Of a stretch of DNA of 64,000 bases, positions 10,050-20,767 are shown one piece after another; the stretch's first letter is position 1; every line of letters starts with the position of its first letter. The stretch is taken from NCBI GenBank assembly GCA_024345305.1, contig BRON01000024.1, positions 1 to 64,000 on the forward strand, given 5' to 3'. A program made the position numbers and the translations under genes. This DNA comes from Mrakia gelida (lineage: Eukaryota > Basidiomycota > Tremellomycetes > Cystofilobasidiales > Mrakiaceae). The notes under the pieces are model-generated. The model made no database searches, was not told the origin of the DNA, and was given only the letters and a program-made list of their open reading frames with translations.

Positions 10050-13000
10050 TCATTTCCCCCTCTGCGGGTTTCCATCCATGTCTCCGCTGGTCTTCTGATC
10101 CATGCGCGAGGGTTCCTTCTGGATGTTGAGCGATTTCTTAAACCGTTCGAGCTTTTCGACTCCGAGAGCCTTGGTGAGGATGTCTGCCTGCATGTCCTCG
10201 GTGGGACAGTAGTTGAGCTTGATGAATCCTCTCTGTTGGGCCTCTCGTCCGTATTTGTACGCGACGTCGATGTGCTTGGTCTTCTCCGAGTGAGTACCGT
10301 TCTTGGTTGTTTCGATGGCTCCTTGGTTGTCTACGTTTACTGGGATCGATCCGGTGTCGTATCCGAGTTCAGCGAGGATCTTGGCGACCCACCTAAGGCT
10401 CCGGCATCCTGCGGAGAGAGCGATGTACTCTGCTTCAAGAGAAGAGAGACTGATTGCCTTTTGGCGTCGACTTGCCCAGATGACTGTGGATCCAAATACC
10501 TTGACGACGAATCCTGTTGTTGATCGTCTTGATTCCGTGTCTCCGGCGTAGTCGGAGTCGGTCCATAGTTCTGCGATTGGAGCGTCCGAGTGTCCTCCAA
10601 GTTGAAGCGACGTGTCTGCTGATCCTTGTAGGTATCGCATGACCTTCTTGACTGCTCCCCAATGAACCCTTCGTGGGTCCGAACTGAATCGGCTGAGAAC
10701 TCCGACGGCGAAGGCGATGTCCGGTCGAGTGCAGACTTGGAGGTACATCAACGATCCCACCGCTTCGAGGTAGGGTACTCCGTCCAGCTTCTCTGATCCC
10801 GAATCCTCCGATTGGACCGACAGTTGCCTAAAGTCGTCCATCGGAACCTTGTTTGGTTTAGCGTCGACCATGTTGAATCGTTCGAGGACCGTTTGAACGT
10901 ATCGTTTCTGGCTGAGGTCCATTGTCCCCGCCTTGCGGTCCCTCGTAACGTCAATCCCGAGGATTGTTCCTGGGTTGAGGTCTCCTCTGTCGTCGATCTT
11001 GAACTTCTTTTGGATCTCCGTCATGACCCACTCCAAATCCTCGTTGTCTCCTGCGGCGACGAAGTCGTCAACGTACTGGACCAACATGATCCGTCGTCCC
11101 TTCCTATGCCCTATGTAGATGCAAGGGTCCGCTTCGAGTGGATGGAGATTGAGTTGAGTTTGAAAGAACTTTGAGGAGTGATTGTAGAACGCGAGTGGCG
11201 ATTGTTTGAGTCCGTATAGGGCCTCCTTGAGGAGATGCGCGACGAGTTTCTTCTTGTCGGCTCCCTTTTGTTCGTACCCTGTTGGCTGTTCCATGAAGAC
11301 CGTTTCGACTAGGTCTGCTGTGAGGAACGCCGTCTTGAAGTCTCCTTGGACTAGATCGAGATCCTCCGATGCTGCGATGGCGAGGACGATCCTGAGTGAG
11401 TTGAGCTTTGATACCGGCGCGTACGTCTCGACGTAGTCGACTCCTTCTTGCTGACTGAATCCCTTGGCGACCCATCTGGCTTTGAAGCGAGTAATCCTCC
11501 CGTCGGCTCCTTTCTTGAGCGCGTAAACCCAGCGACCTCTGACCGTTTTTGATCCTGAGGGTAGCTCTGTGAGTTCAAAGACTCCGTTCCCTTCCATCGA
11601 CACCATCTCTTCGTCCATCGCTTCCCTCCAGAAGTATGCGTGCTCCGACGCCATGGCTTCTCCGTATGTATCTGGGACGGAGGGTGGTGGAAGATCCTCG
11701 AGTTTGGGTTGCGTCGCTTGAGCGTGTCCGGCGAAGTCCTCCGAAATGAAGTCGGTGATGTCGTAGTCCGTCTGGACAAATCTTGCCGAGTCTCCTGTTC
11801 CTGTGAATGGCTTCTTGTTCCGTTGACCTCGTCCGTAGCTCCCACTCAAATCGACAGCCGGTTCATCGATGATGGGCTCGTAAGTGTAGGAGTGCTTGAC
11901 GCGTGATGGGTTGGGTTTCCTTGCCTCGGTCTCCCTGACCGGGTCTTGTTGGTTGGACTTGAGTAGGTGCTGTTCCTCTCCTTTGTCCTCCTCCAGTTCC
12001 TTCTCTTCTTCTTCCTCCTCCTTGTGGTCCTCCTTGATTCCGGCTTGTCCCATTCCTGGTAGCTCCACCGTCTGGTGGACTCCACGTGTTTCGTCGAAGA
12101 TAACGTCCCGAGAATGAAGGATCGACCGCTTGGGGTCTCCATGGACTTGAAGTCGATAGGCCTTCTTCCCGTTGAGATCGCCGTATCCGAGGAAGATGCA
12201 CTTGATGCTCTTGGGTTGATGCTTGATCTTTTGAAGGTTGAGCGCGTAAGCGAGAGCTCCGAACGTCCGCATTGCAGTGAGGTCGGGCTTCCTTTTGTAG
12301 TAGGCTTGGTAGGGGGTTTGAGAGTTGACTGAGGATGAGGGAATGCGGTTGATTGTGTATGTGGCGTAGTTCATGGCTTCCGCCCAGTAGGATCCGTCGA
12401 GGTCCCTCGCGTCTCGTAGCGCGCAGGTGATCTTCTCCTCGATGGTTCGCATTCCTCGTTCGGCCTTGCCGTTTTGTTGCGGTGTGCGTGGGATAGTCGT
12501 TTCCTTGGTGATTCCTTCGTCCCGGAGGTAGAACTCGTAGTCCTTCGACGTGTATTCCCCACCGTTGTCTGACCTGATCCGTTTGACGACGTGATTGGTC
12601 CTTTTCTCCTCCCTTTTCCTCCAGGTGATGAATGTTGCCAGTGTTTCCGACTTCCTCTTCAATGCGAACGACCAGTGGTAGTTGCTGAAGTCGTCCCAGA
12701 TCGTCATCATGTAACGCATTCCTTGAGCCGAGGCGATTGGCATCGGTCCGGCGAGATCCGTGTGGACGAGTTCGAGAGGTGAAGTGGTTTTGGTGGTGGA
12801 GGTGGGGAATGGAGTTCGATGTTGTTTCCCTTCGACGCAAGGTACGCAGATCCTTTCCTTGAATCCGATGATGTCCTTTTTGGTGAAGGTTGGTAGGAGC
12901 TTCTGACGAGACAACTCCTCCATGGCGGAGATAGAAGCGTGACCGAGCCGGCGATGAAGGACCTCGATCTTGTCGACTCCTGTTGCCGCGAGTGCTACGT

Positions 13001-14360
13001 CTTCTCCTCCTGAGCCGACTCCCTTGAAGTCGCTCACGTCCAGCATGTAGAGGTTCTTCGACACCTCTTTTCCCTCCATGAACAGCGATCCGTCTCGAAG
13101 GAACTGGCATCGCTTGTTGGTTTGGGTTGTCCCCTTGCTGGGGAACCTGGTCTCGACTCCTTTGTTACCGAGTTGACCGATACTGATGAGGTTGCTGAAC
13201 CCTGGGATGTGGTATACGTCGGAGATGGTGAAGGCCTTCCTTGATCCTTTCACGGTGGTCTGGAGGTGGATGGAGCCGATGCCGAGGATCTGAACGATTG
13301 ATCCGTTGGCCGTCGTGACCGTTCCGTTGTGCGCCTTGTATGTTACGAAGCGTTCCCGGTCCCCGACGATGTGGTTTGATGCTCCACTATCGGCGATGTA
13401 TCCATGCTTGGTTTGAGCGAAGAGCGCTTGGGCCGACGTCGCGATGTCGGATCCTGCTTGAAGACCGTAGTCTACGAGGTGCGCCTCTTCCCTATCCTTC
13501 CAGTTCCCCTTGTTCTCCTTCTTCCCCTTCCCGAACTTCCTTCCCTTTCCACCTTGTCCCTGCCCCGTGGGCTTTCCTCCATTCAACTCCCAGCACTCCG
13601 ACTTGAAGTGTCCGACCTTGTTGCAGTGATGGCACTTGGCGGTCCTCTTGTCGACTAGGAGGGCTGTTTCCTTCGACGATGAAGTACCTGTCGGTTTGAG
13701 AGACTCGTGAGTCCTTACGTGGATGAGGAGGGATGTGGCGACGGCGGTTGGGTTGAGTTCTTGTTTTGATTCTTGCGCCTGGAGCGTTTGGTGTTGAATG
13801 AATTGTTCGAGTGATGCAGGTAATCCACTGAGGAAGAACATTGTGCTCATCCTGTCTGGGATGTTGAGGCCGAGAGCTGACATGTCGTCGATGATCCTTT
13901 GGAATTCGTCGATGTACTCCTGTACTGGTTCTCCCTCCTCCATCTTGAGGTCCCTCATCCTTCGGATGGCCATGACCTCTCCCGCTCCTCCTTCCACCTT
14001 GTGAGTCTTCCGCAGAAGATCCCATGCCTCCTTTGCGTGTTTGCAGTTCCGGATCCGAGGTAGTTCTCGGTCGCTGACCGCCATTTGAATCCTGTGGAGC
14101 GCGAACTCGTCCATATGGTCCCATTCTTCGATGTCCTTGACGTTGTTCTGCTGCTTCACGACCTCTTGTCCGGTGGTGTCCTTTTCCTTGACTTCCGGGG
14201 TGAGGTTGGGCCTGGTTTTCGTACCGAGGACGACGGGCTTGATTCCTGCTTCTCCAAAAGCGATCTCCATCCTTACTGACCACGTCTCGTAGTTGGTACC
14301 ATCGAGAGCAGTGAGTTTGAACAGCTTGTGATCTAGCTTCTTGGAGTAGTTGCTTGACAT
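10050..14360 (-). CDS. Gag-Pol polyprotein of E1
   Basis: One uninterrupted ORF of 1436 codons on the minus strand, with Gag, zinc knuckle, protease, integrase, reverse transcriptase and RNase H in copia order (residue map given under E5). It is one residue longer than its relatives. A three-base in-frame insertion near 11223-11225 adds a glutamate inside the conserved RT stretch LLKALYGLKQSP, making LLKEALYG. That stretch is normally invariant among copia RTs, so this copy may be open but inactive. It belongs with E3 in having EVKEKD near residue 57 and PNKVP in the RT/RNase H linker. Confidence 0.92.
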   Translation of the reverse strand: MSSNYSKKLDHKLFKLTALDGTNYETWSVRMEIAFGEAGIKPVVLGTKTRPNLTPEVKEKDTTGQEVVKQQNNVKDIEEWDHMDEFALHRIQMAVSDRELPRIRNCKHAKEAWDLLRKTHKVEGGAGEVMAIRRMRDLKMEEGEPVQEYIDEFQRIIDDMSALGLNIPDRMSTMFFLSGLPASLEQFIQHQTLQAQESKQELNPTAVATSLLIHVRTHESLKPTGTSSSKETALLVDKRTAKCHHCNKVGHFKSECWELNGGKPTGQGQGGKGRKFGKGKKENKGNWKDREEAHLVDYGLQAGSDIATSAQALFAQTKHGYIADSGASNHIVGDRERFVTYKAHNGTVTTANGSIVQILGIGSIHLQTTVKGSRKAFTISDVYHIPGFSNLISIGQLGNKGVETRFPSKGTTQTNKRCQFLRDGSLFMEGKEVSKNLYMLDVSDFKGVGSGGEDVALAATGVDKIEVLHRRLGHASISAMEELSRQKLLPTFTKKDIIGFKERICVPCVEGKQHRTPFPTSTTKTTSPLELVHTDLAGPMPIASAQGMRYMMTIWDDFSNYHWSFALKRKSETLATFITWRKREEKRTNHVVKRIRSDNGGEYTSKDYEFYLRDEGITKETTIPRTPQQNGKAERGMRTIEEKITCALRDARDLDGSYWAEAMNYATYTINRIPSSSVNSQTPYQAYYKRKPDLTAMRTFGALAYALNLQKIKHQPKSIKCIFLGYGDLNGKKAYRLQVHGDPKRSILHSRDVIFDETRGVHQTVELPGMGQAGIKEDHKEEEEEEKELEEDKGEEQHLLKSNQQDPVRETEARKPNPSRVKHSYTYEPIIDEPAVDLSGSYGRGQRNKKPFTGTGDSARFVQTDYDITDFISEDFAGHAQATQPKLEDLPPPSVPDTYGEAMASEHAYFWREAMDEEMVSMEGNGVFELTELPSGSKTVRGRWVYALKKGADGRITRFKARWVAKGFSQQEGVDYVETYAPVSKLNSLRIVLAIAASEDLDLVQGDFKTAFLTADLVETVFMEQPTGYEQKGADKKKLVAHLLKEALYGLKQSPLAFYNHSSKFFQTQLNLHPLEADPCIYIGHRKGRRIMLVQYVDDFVAAGDNEDLEWVMTEIQKKFKIDDRGDLNPGTILGIDVTRDRKAGTMDLSQKRYVQTVLERFNMVDAKPNKVPMDDFRQLSVQSEDSGSEKLDGVPYLEAVGSLMYLQVCTRPDIAFAVGVLSRFSSDPRRVHWGAVKKVMRYLQGSADTSLQLGGHSDAPIAELWTDSDYAGDTESRRSTTGFVVKVFGSTVIWASRRQKAISLSSLEAEYIALSAGCRSLRWVAKILAELGYDTGSIPVNVDNQGAIETTKNGTHSEKTKHIDVAYKYGREAQQRGFIKLNYCPTEDMQADILTKALGVEKLERFKKSLNIQKEPSRMDQKTSGDMDGNPQRGK

Positions 14361-14409
14361 GACGAAGGATTGTTGCTTAGCGGGTGGTGGCGAACTGGTG
14401 CTGATAACG

Positions 14410-14636
14410 TGTTGTTGGGTCGTCCACTTGAGCTTAGGGATGTCTGCAGGATGTGGTTCAAAGCTTGTTGTATAAAGCTAGCTACTCGAAAGGTTTATAT
14501 ACTATGGAAATGGTCACGTGATCTGAAGGTAGCTTACAAAGCTGTTTACGAAGAATGGTTACTACCAAGGGGACTGAACGAGACGCGTTACTAAGCTACT
14601 ACGTAAGATCTCTCTGCGAGTCGCCACCTTCCAACA
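14410..14636 (-). repeat. 5' LTR of E1 (LTR-A)
   Basis: A 227-bp copy identical by eye to both LTRs of E2 and to the 5' LTR of E3. The half-tRNA-type primer-binding site (plus-strand complement TGGTGCTGATAACG, 14396-14409) directly adjoins its inner edge. Confidence 0.93.
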
Positions 14637-14888
14637 AAGGCTACGTCCAACCTGACAGGGACCTTCATAGTTTTGACAGCAAAGAGCTGCCAAAAGATAC
14701 CAGGCGTCAGTAGGGATATTGGGCTCTGGGTATCCGTGGAAGAAGAATGCGAAACGACTGAAAGAAAGCACGTGAAGACCCACTTTCCGATCTGAGCGAC
14801 GCTGAGCTTTGTACACCGTCCCAAATCCGCCTTGACCAAGTTTCTTCGTCAAAGCGTACTGGGTTCGAAGATCGTCTGTGATTGGCAT
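14637..14888 (-). pseudogene. Truncated NEK-like kinase paralogue
   Basis: The minus strand from 14888 encodes MPITDDLRTQYALTKKLGQG and the rest of the first kinase exon, differing from the gene at 5.4-7.1 kb at only a few residues. The first intron follows, with the same GTGGGT donor and a CAG acceptor, then the start of exon 2 (LFAVKTMKVPVRLDVAF). The reading frame stops abruptly at the edge of the E1 LTR, and no remaining kinase sequence is present beyond E1. This is therefore a 5' fragment of a duplicated kinase gene; the rest was lost, probably in the recombination that also left E1 without a target duplication. The similarity to the parent extends about 20 bp upstream of the ATG. Confidence 0.85.
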
Positions 14889-14905
14889 GAGTTTTGATAC
14901 GCCTG

Positions 14906-15522
14906 CACTCTTTCACACTTTTCCCACCCTTTTTCACTCCCTTCACCTTCTTTTCTCACTCCACCACACTCCCTCACTTTCCAAACACTACTACCACACT
15001 TTCACTTCACTTTCCTTCTCTTTTCCCTTTCTCTTCACTCTCTCCCCACCTCCTACTTCTCCTCAACTTCCCAACTTCCTCACCCAACCCTTCCACATCT
15101 TCTTCTCTTCTTCACTTTCTGTCTCCCTAATCTTCTCAACCCAACTTCCCTATTAACCCAACACCTTCTCTTTACTTTTCCTTCACTTTCCCTTCTGTAC
15201 TATTCTCCCACTCCCCCTTTCTTTCCCCCTTCCCTCCTTCACTTTCTCTCCTTCTTCTCTTCACCCCAACCCTCTCACTCACTCTTTCTCTTCCTCCCAC
15301 TTCTCACAACCACTCTTCCACAACTACCCCTTTCTTCCTTTACTCTCACCCAACTTTCCTACTACTAACCCTCTCCTTACCCCTCTTCAACTCCTAACCC
15401 TTTCACTCTTTTTACACTTTTTCCACTCCCTTCACCTTCCTTTCTCACTTCTACTCCCTAACCCACTTTCCAAACACTACTACACTCTTTCACCTCACTT
15501 TACTTCTCTTTACACTTTCTCT
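14906..15522. repeat. G-depleted low-complexity tract
   Basis: On the plus strand only two G (15121 and 15197) occur in 617 nt; the rest is C, T and some A. The left part (about 14908-15010) and right part (about 15397-15515) resemble each other, including CACTCCCTTCACCTTC and CCAAACACTACTAC, which suggests an old duplication. Motifs such as CTAACCC occur several times. Confidence 0.8.
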
Positions 15523-15550
15523 GGAGAGAAAGGAGAATGAGGCGCTGGAA

Positions 15551-15648
15551 GATCCGTACAGTCCGTGGATGTCGCCTGGAACGCGGGCCTGTACGGATCC
15601 GTGAAGTCGGACTGGACGGATTCGGCCGTTCCAGCTAGCTGGAACGGC
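15551..15648. repeat. Palindrome cluster
   Basis: GATCCGTACAG (15551-15561) is perfectly complementary to CTGTACGGATC (15589-15599) with a 27-nt loop. A perfect 24-bp palindrome follows at 15625-15648, centred on AGCTAGCT. A telomere-like run, CCCTAATCCTAACCCTG, lies just downstream near 15675-15691. Confidence 0.8.
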
Positions 15649-15953
15649 TGGAACGGGACGCATACCGGTTGGCCCTACCCTAATCCTAACCCTGTCTCCC
15701 GTTCGTTCTCTTTCCTTTTCGCAAGTTTGAGCGAAGATCATAAAGAGAACAACGAATCTAAGAGACGAGAGAGCTTCTAGATAAGTGCGAAGGAATGGGG
15801 CCTAACAGAACAGCTAGCGAGGAGGTATAGAAAGGAAATAAAATGGAAGAAGACAAAGGATGGAAACAGTAGGTGTGCTTACGAAAAACAGGAGGTGTGC
15901 TCAGAACAAAAGCCACTTGTGCTTGGAGACGAGAGGGAAACGAAAGCCTAAAT

Positions 15954-18900
15954 TCAACGGGTGAACTCCTCCCTATTCTCAGCCTCTCTAATATCCTTTT
16001 CAGAGTAGATGTTATCCTCCCTGAACATGGCCCTCTTCTTGTCCTCGAGCTCCTTGAAGTACTGGGCGACCTCGGGGGAGAGTCCGTCCTCCTCGATCTG
16101 CTCGTCTCCTGGAACCTCGTTGAGCTTGGCCTGAAGATCTCGAGCGTACGCCTCGCTGTGAGAACAAAGAAAGGGAGAGGCTAGAAGGTCAACGGGGCAG
16201 GTCGTCGAAGGAGGAAGGGGAAGAGAGAACGAACGTCAACTCCTCGAGCTTATCAGCCCTGTCCTTGACGGGATCGTAAGCGAGATGCCTTTTGAGAACG
16301 GCTGTCTCCCAGAGGGACAGATGTTGCTTGTGAACGGCGATACCGTGGTACTCCTCGGCCTTTCCAGCTCGAACGAATCTGAGAATGACGAGAGAGGAAG
16401 AGTCTCGAAGTCAGTACCGTCGCGAAGACAAACCGAAAGATCCAAGAAAACGAAGGACCACTCACTGCCAGTACCGTTCTTGCTCCCGAAGATCGAGTCC
16501 AGTAGTGTCGGGGATGAATATGACGGTGAGAGCACAACCGGCAAGAGCGAACCTGAAAGAGCGACAAGCAGGAAGGTAAGTCTTGCGAGACGACACGTGA
16601 AAGAAGAGGAGAGGAACGGACCAGGTGACGACCAAGAACTTTGTCTGAGTTCCGATGTAGGAGTATAGGATCGCAGGAAGCATAGCTCCAAACTTTCCGG
16701 TAGCAGCGGAGAGACCGTGGCAGGTGGATCGAATGGAAGTAGGGTAGACCTCAGCCGCGAGAAGGAAGGTGGTGGAGTTGGGTCCGAATTGAGTGAAGAA
16801 CGAGGAGAGGTAGTAGATGGCTTGGAATCCGTGGATGTAGGCAGGGGTGATCAGGACGTTGTACCTGAATCCGGCGATTGCGAAGAGGATCTGATAAAGG
16901 AAAGAGAGGAGCGAGCTTAACGAGAGTCGACCGCGACGCGACGGACGAAGAATCGACTTACGAAGATCATGAGGAACCCAAACATCTGCATTCGACGTCT
17001 CCCCCACGCCTTGTGATCCATAAGAAGTGCAGCCAAGTAGTATCCAACCATCGAAACTCCGACTGAGGGAGGGAGGAAGGCGGGGAAGTCAGTGACGCGT
17101 CGGCAGAGGGTTTCATTTCGCTCCTCTCATTTCCGACGACTCACTGTTGATTAAGTTGTACAGCCATCCAGTCATAACGGTTCCTCCTCCAGGAATCAAG
17201 ACTTTGATGAACGAGCTCTGGAAGAGCTTGGATCCGTAGAAGAGAACATCCGCGACGAACCATCCTCCAGCAGTTCCAATCATTCGACCTCCAAAGTGGC
17301 CGAACGCAAGCTTGAGAGACTTGATGTCGTATCCAGTGACGGAAGCCTTCTTCTTATCCGCTCGAAGCTTTCGATCCATAACGTAGTTGCCCTTGTCTGA
17401 AAGAAGGGAAGTAATGAGAGACGAGAAGGTCAGGACGAGTTAACGCGAGGAAGAGAACAAAGAGCGAGGAGAACGTACAGTATCGGTGGTCTGGAACACG
17501 AAGAAAAAGTCAGTATCGGCACGAGGAGAGGCGTGGAGAATGAGAGGAGACTTACAAACAAGCCAGAGAGTCACTGAAGAGGGAGAGAGAAGGAGGTCAG
17601 CGAGGTTCGCGAGAGACGGAGCTCGAGAACGCGACACTCACTAAAAGCAACGATGGCGAACTGAACTCGGAAGGTCCATTGAATTGCCTTCTTGGAGTAG
17701 GGAGGGTTTCCTCGACCGCCGTTGAAGACAATAAGAAGAATACTGTTGGTTCGAAGAGCCGAGGTCAGCAAGCGCGATGGGAAGAGGCGAGCGAACGAAA
17801 CTTACATGAGAATGACTTGGTTGAAGAGGGTACCCCATCCTTGCATGAGGAACTAGAAAGAAGAGAGATGTAGGTCAACGAAAGGTGAAACCCGAGAGAA
17901 AGATGAGGGCAGAAACTCACAGCGAGAGCGACGTTCCTTCCTCGATGAAGACGATCGTCCGACATCACCTCGGCAGAAACTCCAGCTTTAGCTTCGAGGG
18001 CAGAGGTTGAAGTCATAGGGTACTCCCCTCCAACTCCGATTCCGTACACGAAGAGACACCAAGCGTAGCAGATCTGATTGAAGGGGGAAGAAGGTCAGGA
18101 CGCGTTTCGAGTTGAGCTCGTTCGAGTCGAAAAGGAGGGAAAGACTCACGACCCAACCCTCGAGGGTGGTTCCCCAACTGGCGGTGAGCATGATAAGACC
18201 CAAGAGCACTGAAAAAAGAGAAGAGAGGATCAGTTTGTTGGAGGATTGCTCGTTAGGAGGTGAGAGTGACGACTCACTGATCAAGGCATCCTGAACAAGG
18301 CCGAACCTCCTTCCAACCCAATCTCCCTCGAATCCGACCAGGATCTGTCCACAGATGATACCAGCAATTTCGAGGTACGTCATGGCGTCGATCCAAAGAG
18401 GGTTACAGACCTTTTACAGGAAAAAGAGGCAGAAGTGAGCGACGCGCGATGAGCGAGATTCAACGAGTCGAGGAGAGAATCAACTCACGGTGTGTTTGGA
18501 CCAGCATTGAGGCCAAGCCTGAGCGAATAGAGGTTTGAGATTTCCGATGGAGAAGAGAGTAGATCCCTCAGTGAAGAGTCCGAAACCTCCGACGACGTAT
18601 CGAGAGCAGTAGGCGGAGAGAGGCGAAAGAGGATCCTTCTTGAACATGGATCCGACGTGCTTGAGCTCTCGAAGGGTTTCGGCGTTGGCTTGTTTGAACG
18701 CAAAGTTCATTCGAGCTCCAAAAGGCAAATCGGCTGTAGGAAAAGAAACGAAGCAGGAAAGATTGCGTTGGAGTCAGCGACGAGTGAAAGTTGACGGGCC
18801 AGAAACGAGAGGGAAGAAGAGCGACCGACCCCAGTAAACTCCCTCGAGGTAGTTGTCCGAAGGCAAGAGCTCATCGACGAGAAGAGGGTGGATTATAGAA

Positions 18901-19049
18901 GGAGTGCTGAGAGCAGGGTTCCAAGCAGGATCGTCGAATTTTCCAGCTGGTTGAGGAACCTCGACGTCCGTAGGAGTTGTGGCCGAGGATTGGGCATTGT
19001 TCTTGGGCTTGCCATCGACGTCTGCGAGACCATAGTTGGGAGCTGACAT
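15954..19049 (-). CDS. MFS transporter, phosphate:proton symporter type
   Basis: A long minus-strand gene of many short introns. It starts at the ATG at 19049 (MSAPNYGLADVDGKPKN) and stops at 15954 after a charged tail ending ENREEFTR. Exons encode a 12-helix major facilitator protein: YLEIAGIICGQILVGFEGD with WVGRRFG (the loop 2-3 signature), GIGVGGEYPMTSTSALEAK (helix 4-5, as in the PHO84/PHS family), a central hydrophilic loop, then GGWFVADVLFYGSKLFQSS, AAEVYPTSIRSTCHGLSAATGK and a last helix ending in IPDTTGLDLRE. The GEYPMTS and EVYPT signatures fit inorganic phosphate transporters; a glycerophosphodiester carrier is the main alternative. It probably acts at the plasma membrane. The intron at about 17065-17145 carries GACGCGTC. 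AACGTG (complement of CACGTT) lies 150 bp upstream at 19199-19204. Confidence 0.82.
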
Positions 19050-20767
19050 AGCTAGGAAGTGAGAAGAGGGTGAAGGGGAGGAAAAAGAAGGAAGAGGGAG
19101 TGACCGTCGGTTGTGAAGAAAAAAGAAGAGGGGAAGCGAGCAGAGAGAGCTGATTCCAAAAAGAGCTCGAGCCAACCGGGGGACGGCCTAACAGGTGGAA
19201 CGTGCTCGACTCAATCAATCTCAAGCTGAGTGGCTGTGTACCAGAAGATTTGAAGACCGTTCGTGCAGATCTTGCCAGAAAAGGGAGTCGTCTGCTGAGC
19301 TTCCATCGATTCTCGTGCTTCGTCTTCGCATAGGAGCTTTCCGAGTTCCAAGCCACAAACGGAGGCTTGGCCGTCGCCTTTGATCCGACCGAGGTCGCGA
19401 GACCAAGGGGGAGACCAAAATAGTCTACCAAAGGAGAAGCTCGCTCGCTCCTGCTGGATCTTTATGTTGGAGAGAGCTGAGGGAAGGGAAGAGGGACGTC
19501 AATAGATGTGAGGGCAGATTGCCTCGTGCGTGCTTCTGCCACGATGAACGAGAGAAGTTTGAAAGGGGATGCGATCTAAGAATACGGTCTGATGACTCTC
19601 AATTTGAAGACGCGTCGAGCGCTGATGAGGAAGAAGAACGACGATTCGTTGATGGAAAAAGATGACATAATAGCATAACGATTGGCTATCGAAGGAGAGT
19701 TGCTGGAAGGAGCGGTGTAGGTTGAGAGGGGAGGGGAAGCGACGGTCGACGACGCGCCTGAACGAAGAAAAGGGAGGAAGTCAGATCGGATAGGAGGAAG
19801 GTGGGGAGAAGACGACGACGAGAGATAAGGACGTACACTGAAGCTGAGAGGGGGCGAGATGGAGATTTTCTAGCTGATCTTAAGTGGAAGGGGTCGAACG
19901 GTCGAGAAGCCTGGACGACGCGGGAGCGAAAGACAGGGCCAAGCCAACCAAGCGAGATCAAAGCATGCCGAAGAAGGAAACAAGTATACTTAGACTAATT
20001 CTGCTGAAATCTGGCTCAAACGTGGGTGTAAGGAAGGAAGGAAGAAGGACTGTTGGAAATCTGGACCAACTCCCTGTCGAAGACCTGTAGAAGAGGCACG
20101 GGGTATATCGAAGTAACAGAAGTTCCGGGTAGTCCCGGCTGCCTAATTTGACTCTGATCTGGACGGCGAGGGAGGCGACGGCTAACGTTCGAGCTTCGAG
20201 GAGGGAGAGGAGGAGGGAGGGAATCGATTCGTTCGCAATCAAGAGTCAGCTGAATATGTGATTGAGAAACTGGATGAAGATGCTTTACCCAAAGCGACTT
20301 ATTCGTGTAGTATCTGACATCGACGATGAAGGGTCGTGTAGGAGCGAGAAACTTAATTTCGAGCTTGAGAAGCAAATACACATTTCCATTTCAGTGCGTG
20401 TTTTGAATGAAGACTTGTGAGAGATGGTGGCACTTACCGGGGAGCTGGGAAGAAGCGAACGAAGACGCAGAAGGGAAGAAAGAGGCCAGCGTTACGAAAA
20501 GCAAAGAAGCATGGAGGACGCAGGGGAGGGACGGTTTTGTTGAAACTTCCGGTCCTGGGAAGTTGGGGTGGTGCAAGTTATCGTATCAACTTAAGCTATG
20601 AAGACGAAAGTTCTTGATCTCAAAAGAAAGAGCGACGTGTAACTACCTGCAACTACGTGGAAGTGAAACTTGGAGGCGACGAGGAGTGTTAAGCAAATAT
20701 GAACAGTTATCTCGGCGCATTAATCAACATATTCAACAGCGGAATGTGTCGGGAAGCGAGCTCGTCC
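19050..20767. other. Intergenic region upstream of the MFS gene
   Basis: No gene is recognised. The first several hundred bases should hold the promoter of the leftward MFS gene. GACGCGTC occurs at 19609-19616. The part after about 20640 leads into an LTR-C relic and may be leftover internal retrotransposon sequence without an ORF. Confidence 0.4.

Larger units (their letters stand above)
9790..14636 (-). mobile_element. Copia-type LTR retrotransposon E1
   Basis: A complete minus-strand element: 5' LTR 14636-14410, primer-binding site 14409-14396, Gag-Pol ORF 14360-10050, a purine-rich tract (GAGTGGGAG on the element strand) and 3' LTR 10019-9790. The two LTRs are of different subtypes: the 5' copy (227 bp) is identical to the LTRs of E2, while the 3' copy (230 bp) carries the block otherwise found in the 5' LTR of E4. 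The outer flanks TAGGG and AAGGC do not match, so there is no target duplication. Both facts point to recombination between elements, or a linked deletion, rather than a single undisturbed insertion. A kinase-gene fragment directly abuts the 5' LTR. Confidence 0.93.
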
